The translations under genes were made by a program, and so were the position numbers. From positions 1 through 51,131 of the forward strand of contig JAHHGZ010000050.1 of assembly GCA_019359595.1 (NCBI GenBank): a stretch of DNA of 51,131 nucleotides, read 5' to 3'. Position 1 is the stretch's first letter, and the number at the start of each line of letters is the position of its first letter. The notes under the pieces are model-generated. The model was not told the origin of the DNA. It ran no database searches and saw nothing but the letters and a program-made list of their open reading frames with translations. Origin of the DNA: Cyanomargarita calcarea GSE-NOS-MK-12-04C (GTDB lineage Bacteria; Cyanobacteriota; Cyanobacteriia; Cyanobacteriales; Nostocaceae). Positions 9,184 through 17,509 of the stretch are shown piece by piece.

Positions 9184-9194
9184 AAGCAAAGGAT

Positions 9195-9276
9195 TAGGGA
9201 ATTATGAATTATGAGTTATGAGTTATGAGTTATGGGTTATGAATTTTTAACTCCTAACTCCTAACTCCTAACTCTC
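9195..9276. repeat. Opposed heptad tracts between mltG and yqeG
   Basis: Six to seven GAATTAT/GAGTTAT heptads run into four ACTCCTA heptads, which are the complement of TAGGAGT. Two heptad classes thus meet head to head in one short gap. Confidence 0.85.
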
Positions 9277-9281
9277 AGCTT

Positions 9282-10490
9282 TTAATTACTTTGCCGTTCT
9301 CTACGGATTTTGGCAACAGCTATTTCGTGTTCTTTGAGGGTGCGACTAAATACATGTGTACCATCGTAACGAGCCACAAAAAACAGGTAATCTGTCTTCT
9401 CGGGATTAAGCGTGGCTTTTAAACTAGGCAACCCTGGTGCAGCGATGGGGGTGGGTGGTAAACCGGGATTGAGATATGTGTTGTAGGGAGACGGTGTTCT
9501 GACTTGAGCTAAAGTCAGGGGTTGGTCTGCTGTCTGTCTAATGCCTAATCCATATTCTACTGTGGGGTCGCTTTCTAAACGCATCCCTTTTTGCAATCTG
9601 GAAGTAAACACTCCTGCAATTAGCGATCGCTCTTTTGGGACGACTGCCTCTTTTTCTACAACACTGGCAAGGGTGACCCACTGATTCAATAAGAGAGAAG
9701 TTTTACCCCTCGCTTGTTCATACTCGGGTAAAGCCACTTGTTCAAAGCGGTTGAGCATCTGTTTGACTATCGATTTAGGTGTCGTGCTACCGCTCGGAAT
9801 TTGATAGGTATCTGGGTATAAAAAGCCTTCTGCACTTAGTAAATTGGTGGGTAGCCAAGGATACTGACTAGGGTCAATTTGGCTTGCTGCTGCTAAAAAG
9901 TCTTTGGCTGTGAAAAAGCCTTTTTCTTCAAAATAAGCCGCCATTTGCCGCAATGACCAACCTTCGGGAATGGTAAAACTACTTTGTACTACCTTTCCCT
10001 GCCAAATTTGGTCGGCAATCTCCGATAGAGGCTGATTGGGAGATAATTCATATGTTCCAGCTTTGAACCCACCTTGATTATTTTGCCATCCCAAGTATCT
10101 TGCGTGCAAATTCCATGCTAGCTGGGAGCGAATCAAACCAGCTTTTTCTAGCTGTTGTCCAATTTGCTGTGCTGCTGTTCCTGAGGGAACTTGAATTTTT
10201 TGCGATAATTTTATCTTCGCTGTTCTTTTTAATGCCCCGACCTCTATAGGTTGTCCATTTTGAGTTGGGGTTTGAATCCCCATATCAAAACCTTCTTGTT
10301 TCCTTCTTCCTTCTTCCTTCTTCCTTCTTCCTTCATTCAAGGCACCTGCCTGCATATTATCCTGGGCTGGTTGGGGTGGTGCGCTTGCCCAAATCCACCA
10401 TGCCCAACCACTCCAAGCTGCAATGACGAGCGACAATGGCAGCAAGCTGAATATCAATAACCGCTTTCGGAGGTTCATGTTGGTTGCCAT
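9282..10490 (-). CDS. mltG: Endolytic transglycosylase MltG
   Basis: MltG (YceG) cuts nascent peptidoglycan strands at the inner membrane. The 402-residue protein has an N-terminal membrane anchor (about 11-37), a LysM-like region beginning near 96 (IQVPSGTAAQQIGQQLEKAG) and the catalytic domain with ASVVEKEA at 275-282, where Glu279 is the expected catalytic residue, then LESDPTVEYGLG and LPPTPIAAPGLPSL. Between the anchor and the LysM part, residues about 49-88 are encoded by a ~115-bp repeat that is intergenic elsewhere in this window; it contributes a basic GRRKKEEGRRK stretch and a PTQNGQPIEVGALKR segment. The frame is intact, so the enzyme is probably functional. Upstream is an AT-rich gap and the DUF3727 gene. 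Confidence 0.95.
   Translation of the reverse strand: MATNMNLRKRLLIFSLLPLSLVIAAWSGWAWWIWASAPPQPAQDNMQAGALNEGRRKKEEGRRKQEGFDMGIQTPTQNGQPIEVGALKRTAKIKLSQKIQVPSGTAAQQIGQQLEKAGLIRSQLAWNLHARYLGWQNNQGGFKAGTYELSPNQPLSEIADQIWQGKVVQSSFTIPEGWSLRQMAAYFEEKGFFTAKDFLAAASQIDPSQYPWLPTNLLSAEGFLYPDTYQIPSGSTTPKSIVKQMLNRFEQVALPEYEQARGKTSLLLNQWVTLASVVEKEAVVPKERSLIAGVFTSRLQKGMRLESDPTVEYGLGIRQTADQPLTLAQVRTPSPYNTYLNPGLPPTPIAAPGLPSLKATLNPEKTDYLFFVARYDGTHVFSRTLKEHEIAVAKIRRERQSN
10231..10345 (-). repeat. GAAGGAA-tailed dispersed repeat, copy 2, inside mltG
   Basis: CCCCGACCTCTATAGGTTG, AGTTGGGGTTTGAATCCCC and a long CTTCTTCC tail ending CATTCAAGG match copies at 4936, 23341 and 27526. This copy lies wholly within mltG and is translated in frame. 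Confidence 0.9.
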
Positions 10491-10558
10491 GAAAATTAAA
10501 AATTACCAATTAAAAATTAAATTATTTAGTTTTTTAATTTTTAATTTCGATTTTTAAT

Positions 10559-11131
10559 TTATTCAACTTCATTAAACAGGTGTTCTTCTAACAACGGTTG
10601 AACTTGACGGAATTCGTCTGGGGAGAGCAATTCAGCTTTACCCGATTTCGATATCCGTGCAAAAAACAGCAGTGGATCTAGGGGGGTGTAAATTGCGTAC
10701 TCTTGTTCGTCATGATAAAAACTTGCTAGTAGCTGTAATTGCTCTGGTTCTAAGTCTTCTCCTTCGTCTTCGATTTCTAGGGTAAAAAGTTCTGACTCTT
10801 CGACTGGGGGCAGTTCACCTGAGACGGTGAGAGCGTACGCAGTATTCTTTAATACTAAATTTTGCTCCGATAGCACAGCCTGGGCAGTGGTAAAAATTTG
10901 CTCAATGATTTCGTCATCTTCTACCAGAATGGCTTCTTCCTCGTCGTCTTCACCTTGCCAAGCAAAAATTTCTACAGGTGAGTCTACAGGAAGTAGCAAA
11001 AAGTATTCTTGCCCATCCACCGACAGCGAATGCTCAATATAACATTCAAGCGATCGCTCTTTTTCGTCCATCAGAGTGATGGAACTAGCATGAGCATTAT
11101 CATTTTCTTCAGGAAATGGAGAGGAATACAT
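10559..11131 (-). CDS. DUF3727 domain-containing protein
   Basis: A 190-residue, very acidic soluble protein with two related halves: one around SLECYIEHSLSVDGQEYFLL and one around LLASFYHDEQEYAIYTPLDP. It matches the cyanobacterial and plastid DUF3727 family, whose biochemical role is not settled. I chose ATG at 11129-11131 (MYSSPFPEEND); an upstream frame-open start at 11209 would add a hydrophobic stretch unlike the family. It lies between ruvX and mltG on the same strand. Confidence 0.85.
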   Translation of the reverse strand: MYSSPFPEENDNAHASSITLMDEKERSLECYIEHSLSVDGQEYFLLLPVDSPVEIFAWQGEDDEEEAILVEDDEIIEQIFTTAQAVLSEQNLVLKNTAYALTVSGELPPVEESELFTLEIEDEGEDLEPEQLQLLASFYHDEQEYAIYTPLDPLLFFARISKSGKAELLSPDEFRQVQPLLEEHLFNEVE

Positions 11132-11274
11132 AGCCGAGGTGTGGGACTTTATAATTACCAGCAACTGTGTAAATCGCTTAAGTGTTAAATAACAATTAAT
11201 GTCAATCAAACAGTCTTAAACTTAGATACAAGCACTGGCTAATAAATTTCAGAATATCACGGGTAAAGGTATGA

Positions 11275-11811
11275 TTACTCATGAGGTAATCTATAGCTTT
11301 TTGAATTTCCTGGCTTTGAGTCTAGCCATTGCTGCAAAATCAAAGATGCAGCCTTACGATCAATTAATGCTTTATTACGTGATGGAGAACGGTTTTCAGC
11401 GATTAACATTTGCTCTGCCTGATATGAAGTTAATCGCTCATCGACATATTCCACAGGCAATTTCAATGCTTTAGATATTCTACTTGCAAATTTTTGCACC
11501 AGGCGTGCCTGAAAGCCTAATGAGCCATCCATCGAATAAGGCAAACCAACGACTAAAACTTGCACTTCTCGCTCGTTAACAAGTTGTTGCATTTGCTCCA
11601 CGTCCCGATCGAAAGATGTGCGTTCAATAGTCGTAATCCCAGTGGCAATTAAACCAGTGCGATCGCATCCTGCAACACCAATCCGCTTGGTACCAACATC
11701 TAATCCTAATGCCGAAATAAATGATTTCGTATTAGGGGAGTTTGCGAGGGGTACAGACAAGGAAGAAGCACTTAAGCTATCTTGTCCACCTTGTCCCTGT
11801 TCTTCAGTCAC
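11275..11811 (-). CDS. ruvX: RuvX/YqgF family Holliday junction resolvase-like protein
   Basis: YqgF proteins have an RNase H fold and act in pre-16S rRNA 5'-end maturation, with junction resolution also proposed. In this 178-residue protein the signature GLDVGTKRIGVAGCD, the VVGLPYSMDGS strand, the YVDERLTSYQAE motif and a final DRKAAS segment give the expected acidic residues. The first 33 residues are a Ser/Gly/Gln-rich extension not seen in compact homologues. The start is GTG at 11809-11811, five bases after the GNAT stop codon, with an AGGAG that overlaps the end of the GNAT gene, so the two are probably translationally coupled. Confidence 0.93.
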   Translation of the reverse strand: MTEEQGQGGQDSLSASSLSVPLANSPNTKSFISALGLDVGTKRIGVAGCDRTGLIATGITTIERTSFDRDVEQMQQLVNEREVQVLVVGLPYSMDGSLGFQARLVQKFASRISKALKLPVEYVDERLTSYQAEQMLIAENRSPSRNKALIDRKAASLILQQWLDSKPGNSKSYRLPHE

Positions 11812-11816
11812 GCTTA

Positions 11817-13073
11817 CTACTCCTGTGGTGTATCTGCTGGTTCAGATTGACCGGATGTATCAATATTCGTGTTGTTGCTCCGAAAAGGAACCTCTTTATA
11901 CTGACTGATTTTTATACTTCTATCGGGAAGCGATTCTTTCCGTTGTTGCGTCCAAGACATACCACCCGGTATGGGTTTCCGTGCGGGTTGCAAACCTTGC
12001 AGCATCTCAGGTAGTTGAATTCCTTCTAAAGAGACGAATTTCGACTCCCGGAGCTTATGCCAGACGGAACGCGACATCATTAGGGTGTGTTCTATACGAC
12101 TTGCCCCAATTTGTTCCAAATACTCTTCTCGCTCTGCTTGATAGTCAGCAGATGCCAAACGCAAGGATTGCTTGGGAAAATCCTGGGCAATGCGAGCGAG
12201 CTGGGATAGTAGCTCAGGATACAGCCAAGTGTACGCTGGGTGGACTGTCAGAGTTGCTACGTGTGGTTCTTCGCCTTTGCGATCGAGCGAAAGCTGAAAG
12301 TAACCAATAGCGGCTTTCCGTTGTGGTTCAAATACGTAGCCACAGACAACTTCTGTTTTGCTTGCCCACTGTTTGACAGCATCAGTCAAAGCACCAAACA
12401 AGCTGGTTTTGAAGTCACGGGTGTTGCGATCAAATACTTGTCTTACCAAAGGTGGCATTGATGCTGTATCCAGTTGGTATAACAACTGAGCATCAGCATT
12501 GCTCACAGGTAACAAATTGGGTAAATCTGGTTCAGCTTGCGCCAATTCCTGCAATAACTCCGGCGCAATTTCCCAGTAGGTCATTTCTGCTAGGCGCTGA
12601 AAGCCATTTTGTCGGTAGAGTGCTAAAGCTTCGGTGTCATTAACATTGACTTCCAGTATCCAAGTGCGAGCCTCTACAATCGACTCAAAGCAGTAGCGTA
12701 AAAGTTGTGAACCGATTGCTTGCTTGTCAGCACCGCGATCGAGCATCACACGCTCGACACGCCAAGTGCTGCGCGTGCGATTAAATGGTGATACTTTAAT
12801 GGTTCCTAAAAGCATTCGCCCTTGCTCTGCCACATAAGTGCAAAGACGGTATTGTAGGGGATTGGGGAACCAACTGAGAAACTTCAGCAACCCATACCAA
12901 CTGCGCAGCCATTGCAGTTGTTTTGTATTGGCCCGATCTCCCTTGTCTCGTTGGGCTGCGAATGATTCTTGGTTTAGGCGTTCAATTCCGTCCAGGTCGC
13001 GATACTGCACTGGTCGGATGACAACGCTGAGATTTCGAGGTAACAATGAAGTCATTTTCACATTTGCCGCCAT
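11817..13073 (-). CDS. GNAT family N-acetyltransferase
   Basis: The 418-residue protein begins with a full GNAT domain: VVIRPVQYRDLDGIERL, the RVERVMLDRGADKQAIGSQL acetyl-CoA-binding stretch and the LEVNVNDTEALALYRQNGF strand-helix typical of the fold. About 240 further residues with a second, weaker GNAT-like pattern (GYFQLSLDRK, ATLTVHPAYTWLYPELLSQLARIA) follow, so it may be a tandem GNAT. The acceptor substrate is unknown. It heads the minus-strand series GNAT-ruvX-DUF3727-mltG-yqeG-proB. Start at ATG 13073, with an in-frame ATG at codon 7 as alternative. Confidence 0.88.
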   Translation of the reverse strand: MAANVKMTSLLPRNLSVVIRPVQYRDLDGIERLNQESFAAQRDKGDRANTKQLQWLRSWYGLLKFLSWFPNPLQYRLCTYVAEQGRMLLGTIKVSPFNRTRSTWRVERVMLDRGADKQAIGSQLLRYCFESIVEARTWILEVNVNDTEALALYRQNGFQRLAEMTYWEIAPELLQELAQAEPDLPNLLPVSNADAQLLYQLDTASMPPLVRQVFDRNTRDFKTSLFGALTDAVKQWASKTEVVCGYVFEPQRKAAIGYFQLSLDRKGEEPHVATLTVHPAYTWLYPELLSQLARIAQDFPKQSLRLASADYQAEREEYLEQIGASRIEHTLMMSRSVWHKLRESKFVSLEGIQLPEMLQGLQPARKPIPGGMSWTQQRKESLPDRSIKISQYKEVPFRSNNTNIDTSGQSEPADTPQE

Positions 13074-13274
13074 TCAGCTTTAATGAACTGGACGAAAGGA
13101 ACTGTTGCAATTATATTAACGGCTTTATGCTCCTTACCATTAATCCAAAAGACTGATTTTAGCAAGAAAATACATAAAAAGCAGACTTGATGAGGATTGC
13201 ATTAGCTTTTACCCAACAAAATCTGCTTCCATTCTATTTTATTTTTATTTATTTTTATTAAGTGTTTATATAAT

Positions 13275-13481
13275 CTACAGCGCCTGTCGAGAAATTAGCT
13301 TTTCAAAATTGGCTTGAGTCTCATGGAGTAGTTCTTGTCTGCTATCTTCCAGATGTGGCTTGAGGTTTGGAACCAGATTGCGAGCCTGTAGAGCCATGTG
13401 TAACTGCAGATGGGCTACGTATTGACTGAAATCTTCCTGTACTGAACTCTTGCCCTTTAAGAAATTTGATTCCGTTGCCAC
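13275..13481 (-). CDS. Small hypothetical protein
   Basis: This 68-residue protein is not recognised. It begins at a GTG preceded by a good AAGGAG eight bases upstream, which is the main reason to call it real. The sequence is mostly helical in character (DFSQYVAHLQLHMALQARN and LEDSRQELLHETQANFEKL), without membrane segments. It lies alone between the GNAT gene and a repeat-bearing gap. Confidence 0.65.
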   Translation of the reverse strand: MATESNFLKGKSSVQEDFSQYVAHLQLHMALQARNLVPNLKPHLEDSRQELLHETQANFEKLISRQAL

Positions 13482-13723
13482 AGTAGTACTCCTTGGTTAG
13501 TCACCATCAAAACCTATCATGCTGTTTTGCTGATATTCTTACTTCGCAATGAACTTTAACGCTTTGCAATTAAATTGTAGAGATTTGTTAATTTTTAGTC
13601 GTTATATTATGAAGATGCGCTTAATTAGTCCCAGGCTTGCGGCCTGTGGGTGAATAAAGCGCAATCTCATGTTGTCTGTGAAGATGCCCTGAAGGAAGTA
13701 TTCATAAAAAAAAGGGAGATGTT

Positions 13724-13824
13724 ATACCGTTTCTTTGTGAAGCTGCATATATTACCCCCGGCTACGCCGTCCCCCCTTGCCAAGGGGGGTCTTGATTATG
13801 TGCATCTTCATACAGAATTGGTAT
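13724..13824 (+). repeat. MITE-like palindromic repeat, copy A
   Basis: The 101-bp unit runs from ATACCGTTTCTTTGTGAAGC to CTTCATACAGAATTGGTAT, with imperfect terminal inverted repeats and a CCCCCCTTG/CAAGGGGGG core. An inverted copy lies at 28642-28750. An open frame that crosses it (13650-13937) is not a gene. Bases 13482-13723 hold no gene that I can see. Confidence 0.85.
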
Positions 13825-13862
13825 TAGCTCCCTTACTTGTTTGTAATGTTCAACCCGCAATC

Positions 13863-14888
13863 TTAAATAGACGCTTTTTTGAATTTGCGTCGCGTCACAA
13901 ATACGCCACCAACACCCAGAATACCAAGCATTACTGATGGTTCTGGGACTGCAGCTGAAGGAGCAGTGTATCCAGGTGTGTTCCAAGTGTAATACGCGCT
14001 GTATGATACGCCGTCATCAGAGGCTGTAATTCCAGATGCAGTGGGGTTAAAGCTATAGGCGTAGTAAGTATTATTACCGTTAACTACCTTGGCAATTTCA
14101 CTAGCTCCGATTTGACCTTGGTAGGTGCTTAATGTCGCTTGCAGGCTGAGTACGTCTTTAAATGATGTCAGTTGAGCTATTTGAGTTGTCAGCGTTGCCT
14201 TCACAGCAGCAGGAGTTACAGGCAAGTTCAGCAATGCTTGAAGTGATGAAATCTTAGTTTGAACTTGTGAAGCGCTTGGTAGAGTTGTTTGACCTGTAAA
14301 TAGTAATTTCACTCCTCCATTCCACGCTTGGGTAAGTTTGGTAGAAAGTGTATTTGAAAGTTTAGTCTTGACATCCAAGTGACCAACCAACTTCAGTTCC
14401 ACACCGCCATTTTGACCGAATTGGAAGCCACCAATGTTCGGATCTCCCATCCCCAATAAAGGAAAATAACTCGTTACTAATGATTGGGTATTCGCTGAAA
14501 ACCCATTCCACACTGACTGGAATGGAGTATAAGTATTCAACAAATCACCCAGCCATTGGGAACCAAAACTACTCCAGTCACTAGCAGTAACACTGCTAAC
14601 GGTCGCACTGTACTGTCCTTGTGTGGCAGTAAAGCCAACGTTAGAAGTTGGGTTTTCGGTACTATACCAAAGCTCAACGTTAGAGGAAGCATTCCCATCA
14701 CTCAAGGCTTGAGAGGCGGCTACAGTATCATTAGCTATAAAACTACCGTTTGATCCACCAGTATAGGTTTTAATTTCATTAGGGCTGTTAAAAGTAAAAG
14801 ATGTAGCCTGTGCTGGTGCTGCAGCGATCGCACCTACGCTAGCAGCCATTGATACAGCAATTGCAACTTTTTTAAGAGCGTTTTTCAT
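13863..14888 (-). CDS. PEP-CTERM sorted exported protein
   Basis: The 341-residue protein starts with a signal peptide (basic MKNALKKVAIAVSM, hydrophobic core, cleavage near APAQA) and ends with the PEP-CTERM sorting signal: VPEP, then a hydrophobic span LGILGVGGVFV and a basic RRKFKK tail. Such proteins are processed by an exosortase, not found in this window, and end up on the surface or in extracellular matrix. The middle is Ser/Thr/Asn/Gln-rich with no enzymatic motif that I recognise. A GGAGA ribosome binding site precedes ATG 14888. The 460-bp upstream region holds two hairpins and should contain the promoter. Confidence 0.93.
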   Translation of the reverse strand: MKNALKKVAIAVSMAASVGAIAAAPAQATSFTFNSPNEIKTYTGGSNGSFIANDTVAASQALSDGNASSNVELWYSTENPTSNVGFTATQGQYSATVSSVTASDWSSFGSQWLGDLLNTYTPFQSVWNGFSANTQSLVTSYFPLLGMGDPNIGGFQFGQNGGVELKLVGHLDVKTKLSNTLSTKLTQAWNGGVKLLFTGQTTLPSASQVQTKISSLQALLNLPVTPAAVKATLTTQIAQLTSFKDVLSLQATLSTYQGQIGASEIAKVVNGNNTYYAYSFNPTASGITASDDGVSYSAYYTWNTPGYTAPSAAVPEPSVMLGILGVGGVFVTRRKFKKASI

Positions 14889-15161
14889 TTTAAGTCTCCA
14901 AGTTTTATTTTATACGACTCATATTTTTGGGTTGACTGGGTTCCTTTCCGACTTTAAGATGCAATTTCCTTACAATGAATGTCTTCTGGCTCCAGTCCAA
15001 CAAACACAGTCTACTTAACTCGGAGACTAGAATGGGTAAAGTTACTGTATGTTATCGATTAAGTCTAGCTAAAAATATGACAGTTTTATGCTGAATAGTT
15101 AAGTCTTCATACTTAAAATAGCAAAAAACATTAGTAGTAATTCAGACATTTAGTTAGAGAG

Positions 15162-15187
15162 CGTTCTATGTGTAATTACATAGAACG
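15162..15187. repeat. Perfect hairpin CGTTCTATGT / ACATAGAACG
   Basis: Ten-base arms at 15162-15171 and 15178-15187 enclose a six-base loop. No T-run follows, so a terminator role is uncertain. Confidence 0.7.
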
Positions 15188-15203
15188 ACCTTAGGGTATA
15201 TAA

Positions 15204-15279
15204 GACATAGGAGTGGAAATCATGTAGAGACAATACTGCGTCCGTCAAGCCACATGAATTGTCTCTACAAACCTATGTC
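15204..15279. repeat. Two-tier stem-loop repeat, copy 1
   Basis: An outer stem GACATAGG (15204-15211) with CCTATGTC (15272-15279) surrounds an inner stem TGTAGAGACAAT (15223-15234) with ATTGTCTCTACA (15258-15269). The same layout, with paired changes, occurs at 22572-22647. It lies between the radical SAM and PEP-CTERM genes. Confidence 0.8.
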
Positions 15280-15350
15280 AATTTATACCTGACGGGCGAG
15301 TACTTTCAGCCCACTCAGAAAAGTTTAACTAGCGATGCCCTTGGCGACGG

Positions 15351-16952
15351 CTAAAGCCGTATCGCCGGAGCTTCTGCTTTTACTTCTACTTTCTGGGGTA
15401 GCACATAAGGCTTTTCTGCACCTTGTGCGAGATATTTCGCTAATTGAGCGCCAATTTCATCGCTGACAATTTGGCGATACTCGAAGAAATGCTCGATATG
15501 AGCGCAGGTAGAGAGGTAATGTTCAAAAGCCCTGGGGTTACGCTTAATGATGCTGAAAAAGTGGTGCCAGAATTTCCAGCGGGTTTCCCGTTTGAACCCT
15601 TGTCGCCAGATTACAATCAGCAAAGCTTTTACAACGACCCACTCGGGCATTTTCGCCGGCGCTGTCCAACTTGGTCCACCCATCATTAAGAAACAACGAT
15701 AGGTACGGTCTAAATATTTCACTGGGTCGTATAAAGCACAAAAAGCCTCAACATATTCCCTAGCAATATCTTCCAAAGGACGAGTGGGAAGAAAGTTCAT
15801 CAAAGTAGTTTGATTGATGTTGCCGTCTGTACCTTCCCGCAGTCGTCCTTCTCTGGTAAGACGATGCCACAGCGCTGTATTTGGTAACGCTTGTAACATA
15901 GCGAAGGTGGTAGAGGGAATTGCAGCGAGTTCGGCAAAACGGACAATGCGATCGCCTGCACCTGCTTTTTCGCCATCAAAACCAATAATAAACCCAGCCA
16001 TCGGGCGCAATCCAGTTTTGATAATGCTTTCGACTGCATCTGTCAGAGAACTGCGGGTGTTTTGAAACTTTTTAGTCATTTGCAAACTGTCTTCATCGGG
16101 TGTTTCAATTCCCAAAAAGACTGCAGCAAAACCACATTCAACCATCAACTCCATCAATTCTTGGTCTTGTGCCAAGTCAATGGAAGCTTCAGTATCAAAG
16201 CGGAAGGGGTACTGATGTTCTGCCATCCATACCTTTAACTCTTTGAGCAACAATTTCACATTCCGCTTGTTGCCAATAAAGTTATCATCTACCATGAACA
16301 CGCCACGACGCCAGCCCAATTCATAGAGATAATCCAATTCTGCTAACAATTGCTCTGGAGATTTGGTACGCGGTTTTCTCCCATACAGAACAATAATGTC
16401 GCAAAATTCGCACTGAAATGGACAACCGCGCGAAAATTGAACCGACATCATGTCGTAAGCTTTAAAATCTAACAAATCAAAGCGGGGGATTGGCGTACTG
16501 GTGACATCTGGTTTTTCAGTAGCACGAAACACACCCTTAGTTTCACCCTTTTGAATTGCTTCGACAAACATCGGTAGGGTGATTTCTCCTTCATCAAGAA
16601 TGAGAAAATCTGCACCAGCTTCTTGAACTCCTCTCGGAACAGAAGTCGGGTAGGGACCACCCACCGCAACTAATTTACCGCGTCGTTTAGCTTCTTTAAC
16701 TTGGTCGAGTAAATCTTCTTTTTGCACAATCATGGCAGACAAAATCACAAGATCCGCCCATGCCCATTCTTCTTCAGTCGCTTCTCGAATGTTCCGATCG
16801 ACCAACTTAAATTCCCACTCTTGAGGCAGGATCGCTGCTACTGTTACCAAACCCAAAGGTGGTAGCAAAACTTTACGATTGACTAGCTCTAGAATCTTTT
16901 CATACGACCAAAATGTTTTTGGAAAAATAGGATAAACTAGAAGAATTCGCAT
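15351..16952 (-). CDS. B12-binding domain radical SAM protein
   Basis: A cytoplasmic radical SAM enzyme of 533 residues. The N-terminal cobalamin-binding-like domain (VYPIFPKTFWSYEK, LPPLGLVTVAAILP, ILDEGEITLP) precedes the radical SAM core with SRGCPFQCEFCDI, giving the [4Fe-4S] cysteines at about 177, 181 and 184. DTEASIDLA and FLGIETPDEDSL follow, and a DUF4070-type C-terminal region makes up the last 200 residues. Related enzymes methylate or rearrange lipids and natural products; the substrate here is unknown. I chose ATG at 16952 (MRILLVYP); a GTG two codons upstream is equally close to the GAGG site. No biosynthetic partner lies next to it. Confidence 0.92.
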   Translation of the reverse strand: MRILLVYPIFPKTFWSYEKILELVNRKVLLPPLGLVTVAAILPQEWEFKLVDRNIREATEEEWAWADLVILSAMIVQKEDLLDQVKEAKRRGKLVAVGGPYPTSVPRGVQEAGADFLILDEGEITLPMFVEAIQKGETKGVFRATEKPDVTSTPIPRFDLLDFKAYDMMSVQFSRGCPFQCEFCDIIVLYGRKPRTKSPEQLLAELDYLYELGWRRGVFMVDDNFIGNKRNVKLLLKELKVWMAEHQYPFRFDTEASIDLAQDQELMELMVECGFAAVFLGIETPDEDSLQMTKKFQNTRSSLTDAVESIIKTGLRPMAGFIIGFDGEKAGAGDRIVRFAELAAIPSTTFAMLQALPNTALWHRLTREGRLREGTDGNINQTTLMNFLPTRPLEDIAREYVEAFCALYDPVKYLDRTYRCFLMMGGPSWTAPAKMPEWVVVKALLIVIWRQGFKRETRWKFWHHFFSIIKRNPRAFEHYLSTCAHIEHFFEYRQIVSDEIGAQLAKYLAQGAEKPYVLPQKVEVKAEAPAIRL

Positions 16953-17509
16953 AATCACTTAATCCTCACACTTTAAAGTTTAGATTGTTATCTCACCTTA
17001 ACAAAAGCAACCGTATAATTGACTAGTTTGTAAATTTGCTTGATTTTATCTCTAAATGTCGCATAAATAATTACAAAGTATTATCTCTACGACGCATATT
17101 CATTCGTGATTGTTGCAGCCAAAACTGGATTCAAGAGATTCAATTGAGTTCCCAAGTTGAATCAAAGAATACTTCGTGTTATTTAATACATTTTTCTTTT
17201 GATATTTACTTGAGTGTAGAGCTAAAAGAAAATAGTTTTCAAGGATAAACAATACCGTTGATGTTAAGACCTGGAGGTGGTTGCTATTCCAACTGAGGGC
17301 TATAGCTTGCTGGGGAGCAAATGCAGCAAACTTCCTATGGTTAAGGTTTTTTGATGAAAATTTTAGACTTTGCAGACTATAAAGCCAGCCCTCCAGAGTT
17401 AAAATCGCTGTCTGTACATATGTTCGGGCAAGCAGGGATGCCCACCCCACAATAATTGCATAAATTTTAAATATCTAAATGCTTAAGGTTACTTTGTCCC
17501 CCTTGTCCC
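16953..17509. other. Intergenic region with a repeat fragment
   Basis: No gene is supported. The segment around 17425-17455 repeats the GCCCACCCCACAA words seen at 7021 and 23540. Open frames on both strands (17036-17248, 17100-17450) have no ribosome binding site and no protein-like composition. A CCTTGTCCCC tract lies at the right end. Confidence 0.55.

Noticed and set aside
10261-10300. tRNA T-arm-like GGGGTTTGAATCCCC
   Set aside because: The words recur in all four GAAGGAA-tailed repeats and no acceptor or anticodon stem surrounds them.
13650-13937. 95-codon open frame on the plus strand
   Set aside because: It runs through the MITE-like repeat and the end of the PEP-CTERM gene on the other strand, with no ribosome binding site or family resemblance.
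17100-17450. 116-codon open frame on the minus strand
   Set aside because: Its first codons come from a dispersed repeat, and the rest is AT-rich with no protein-like pattern.
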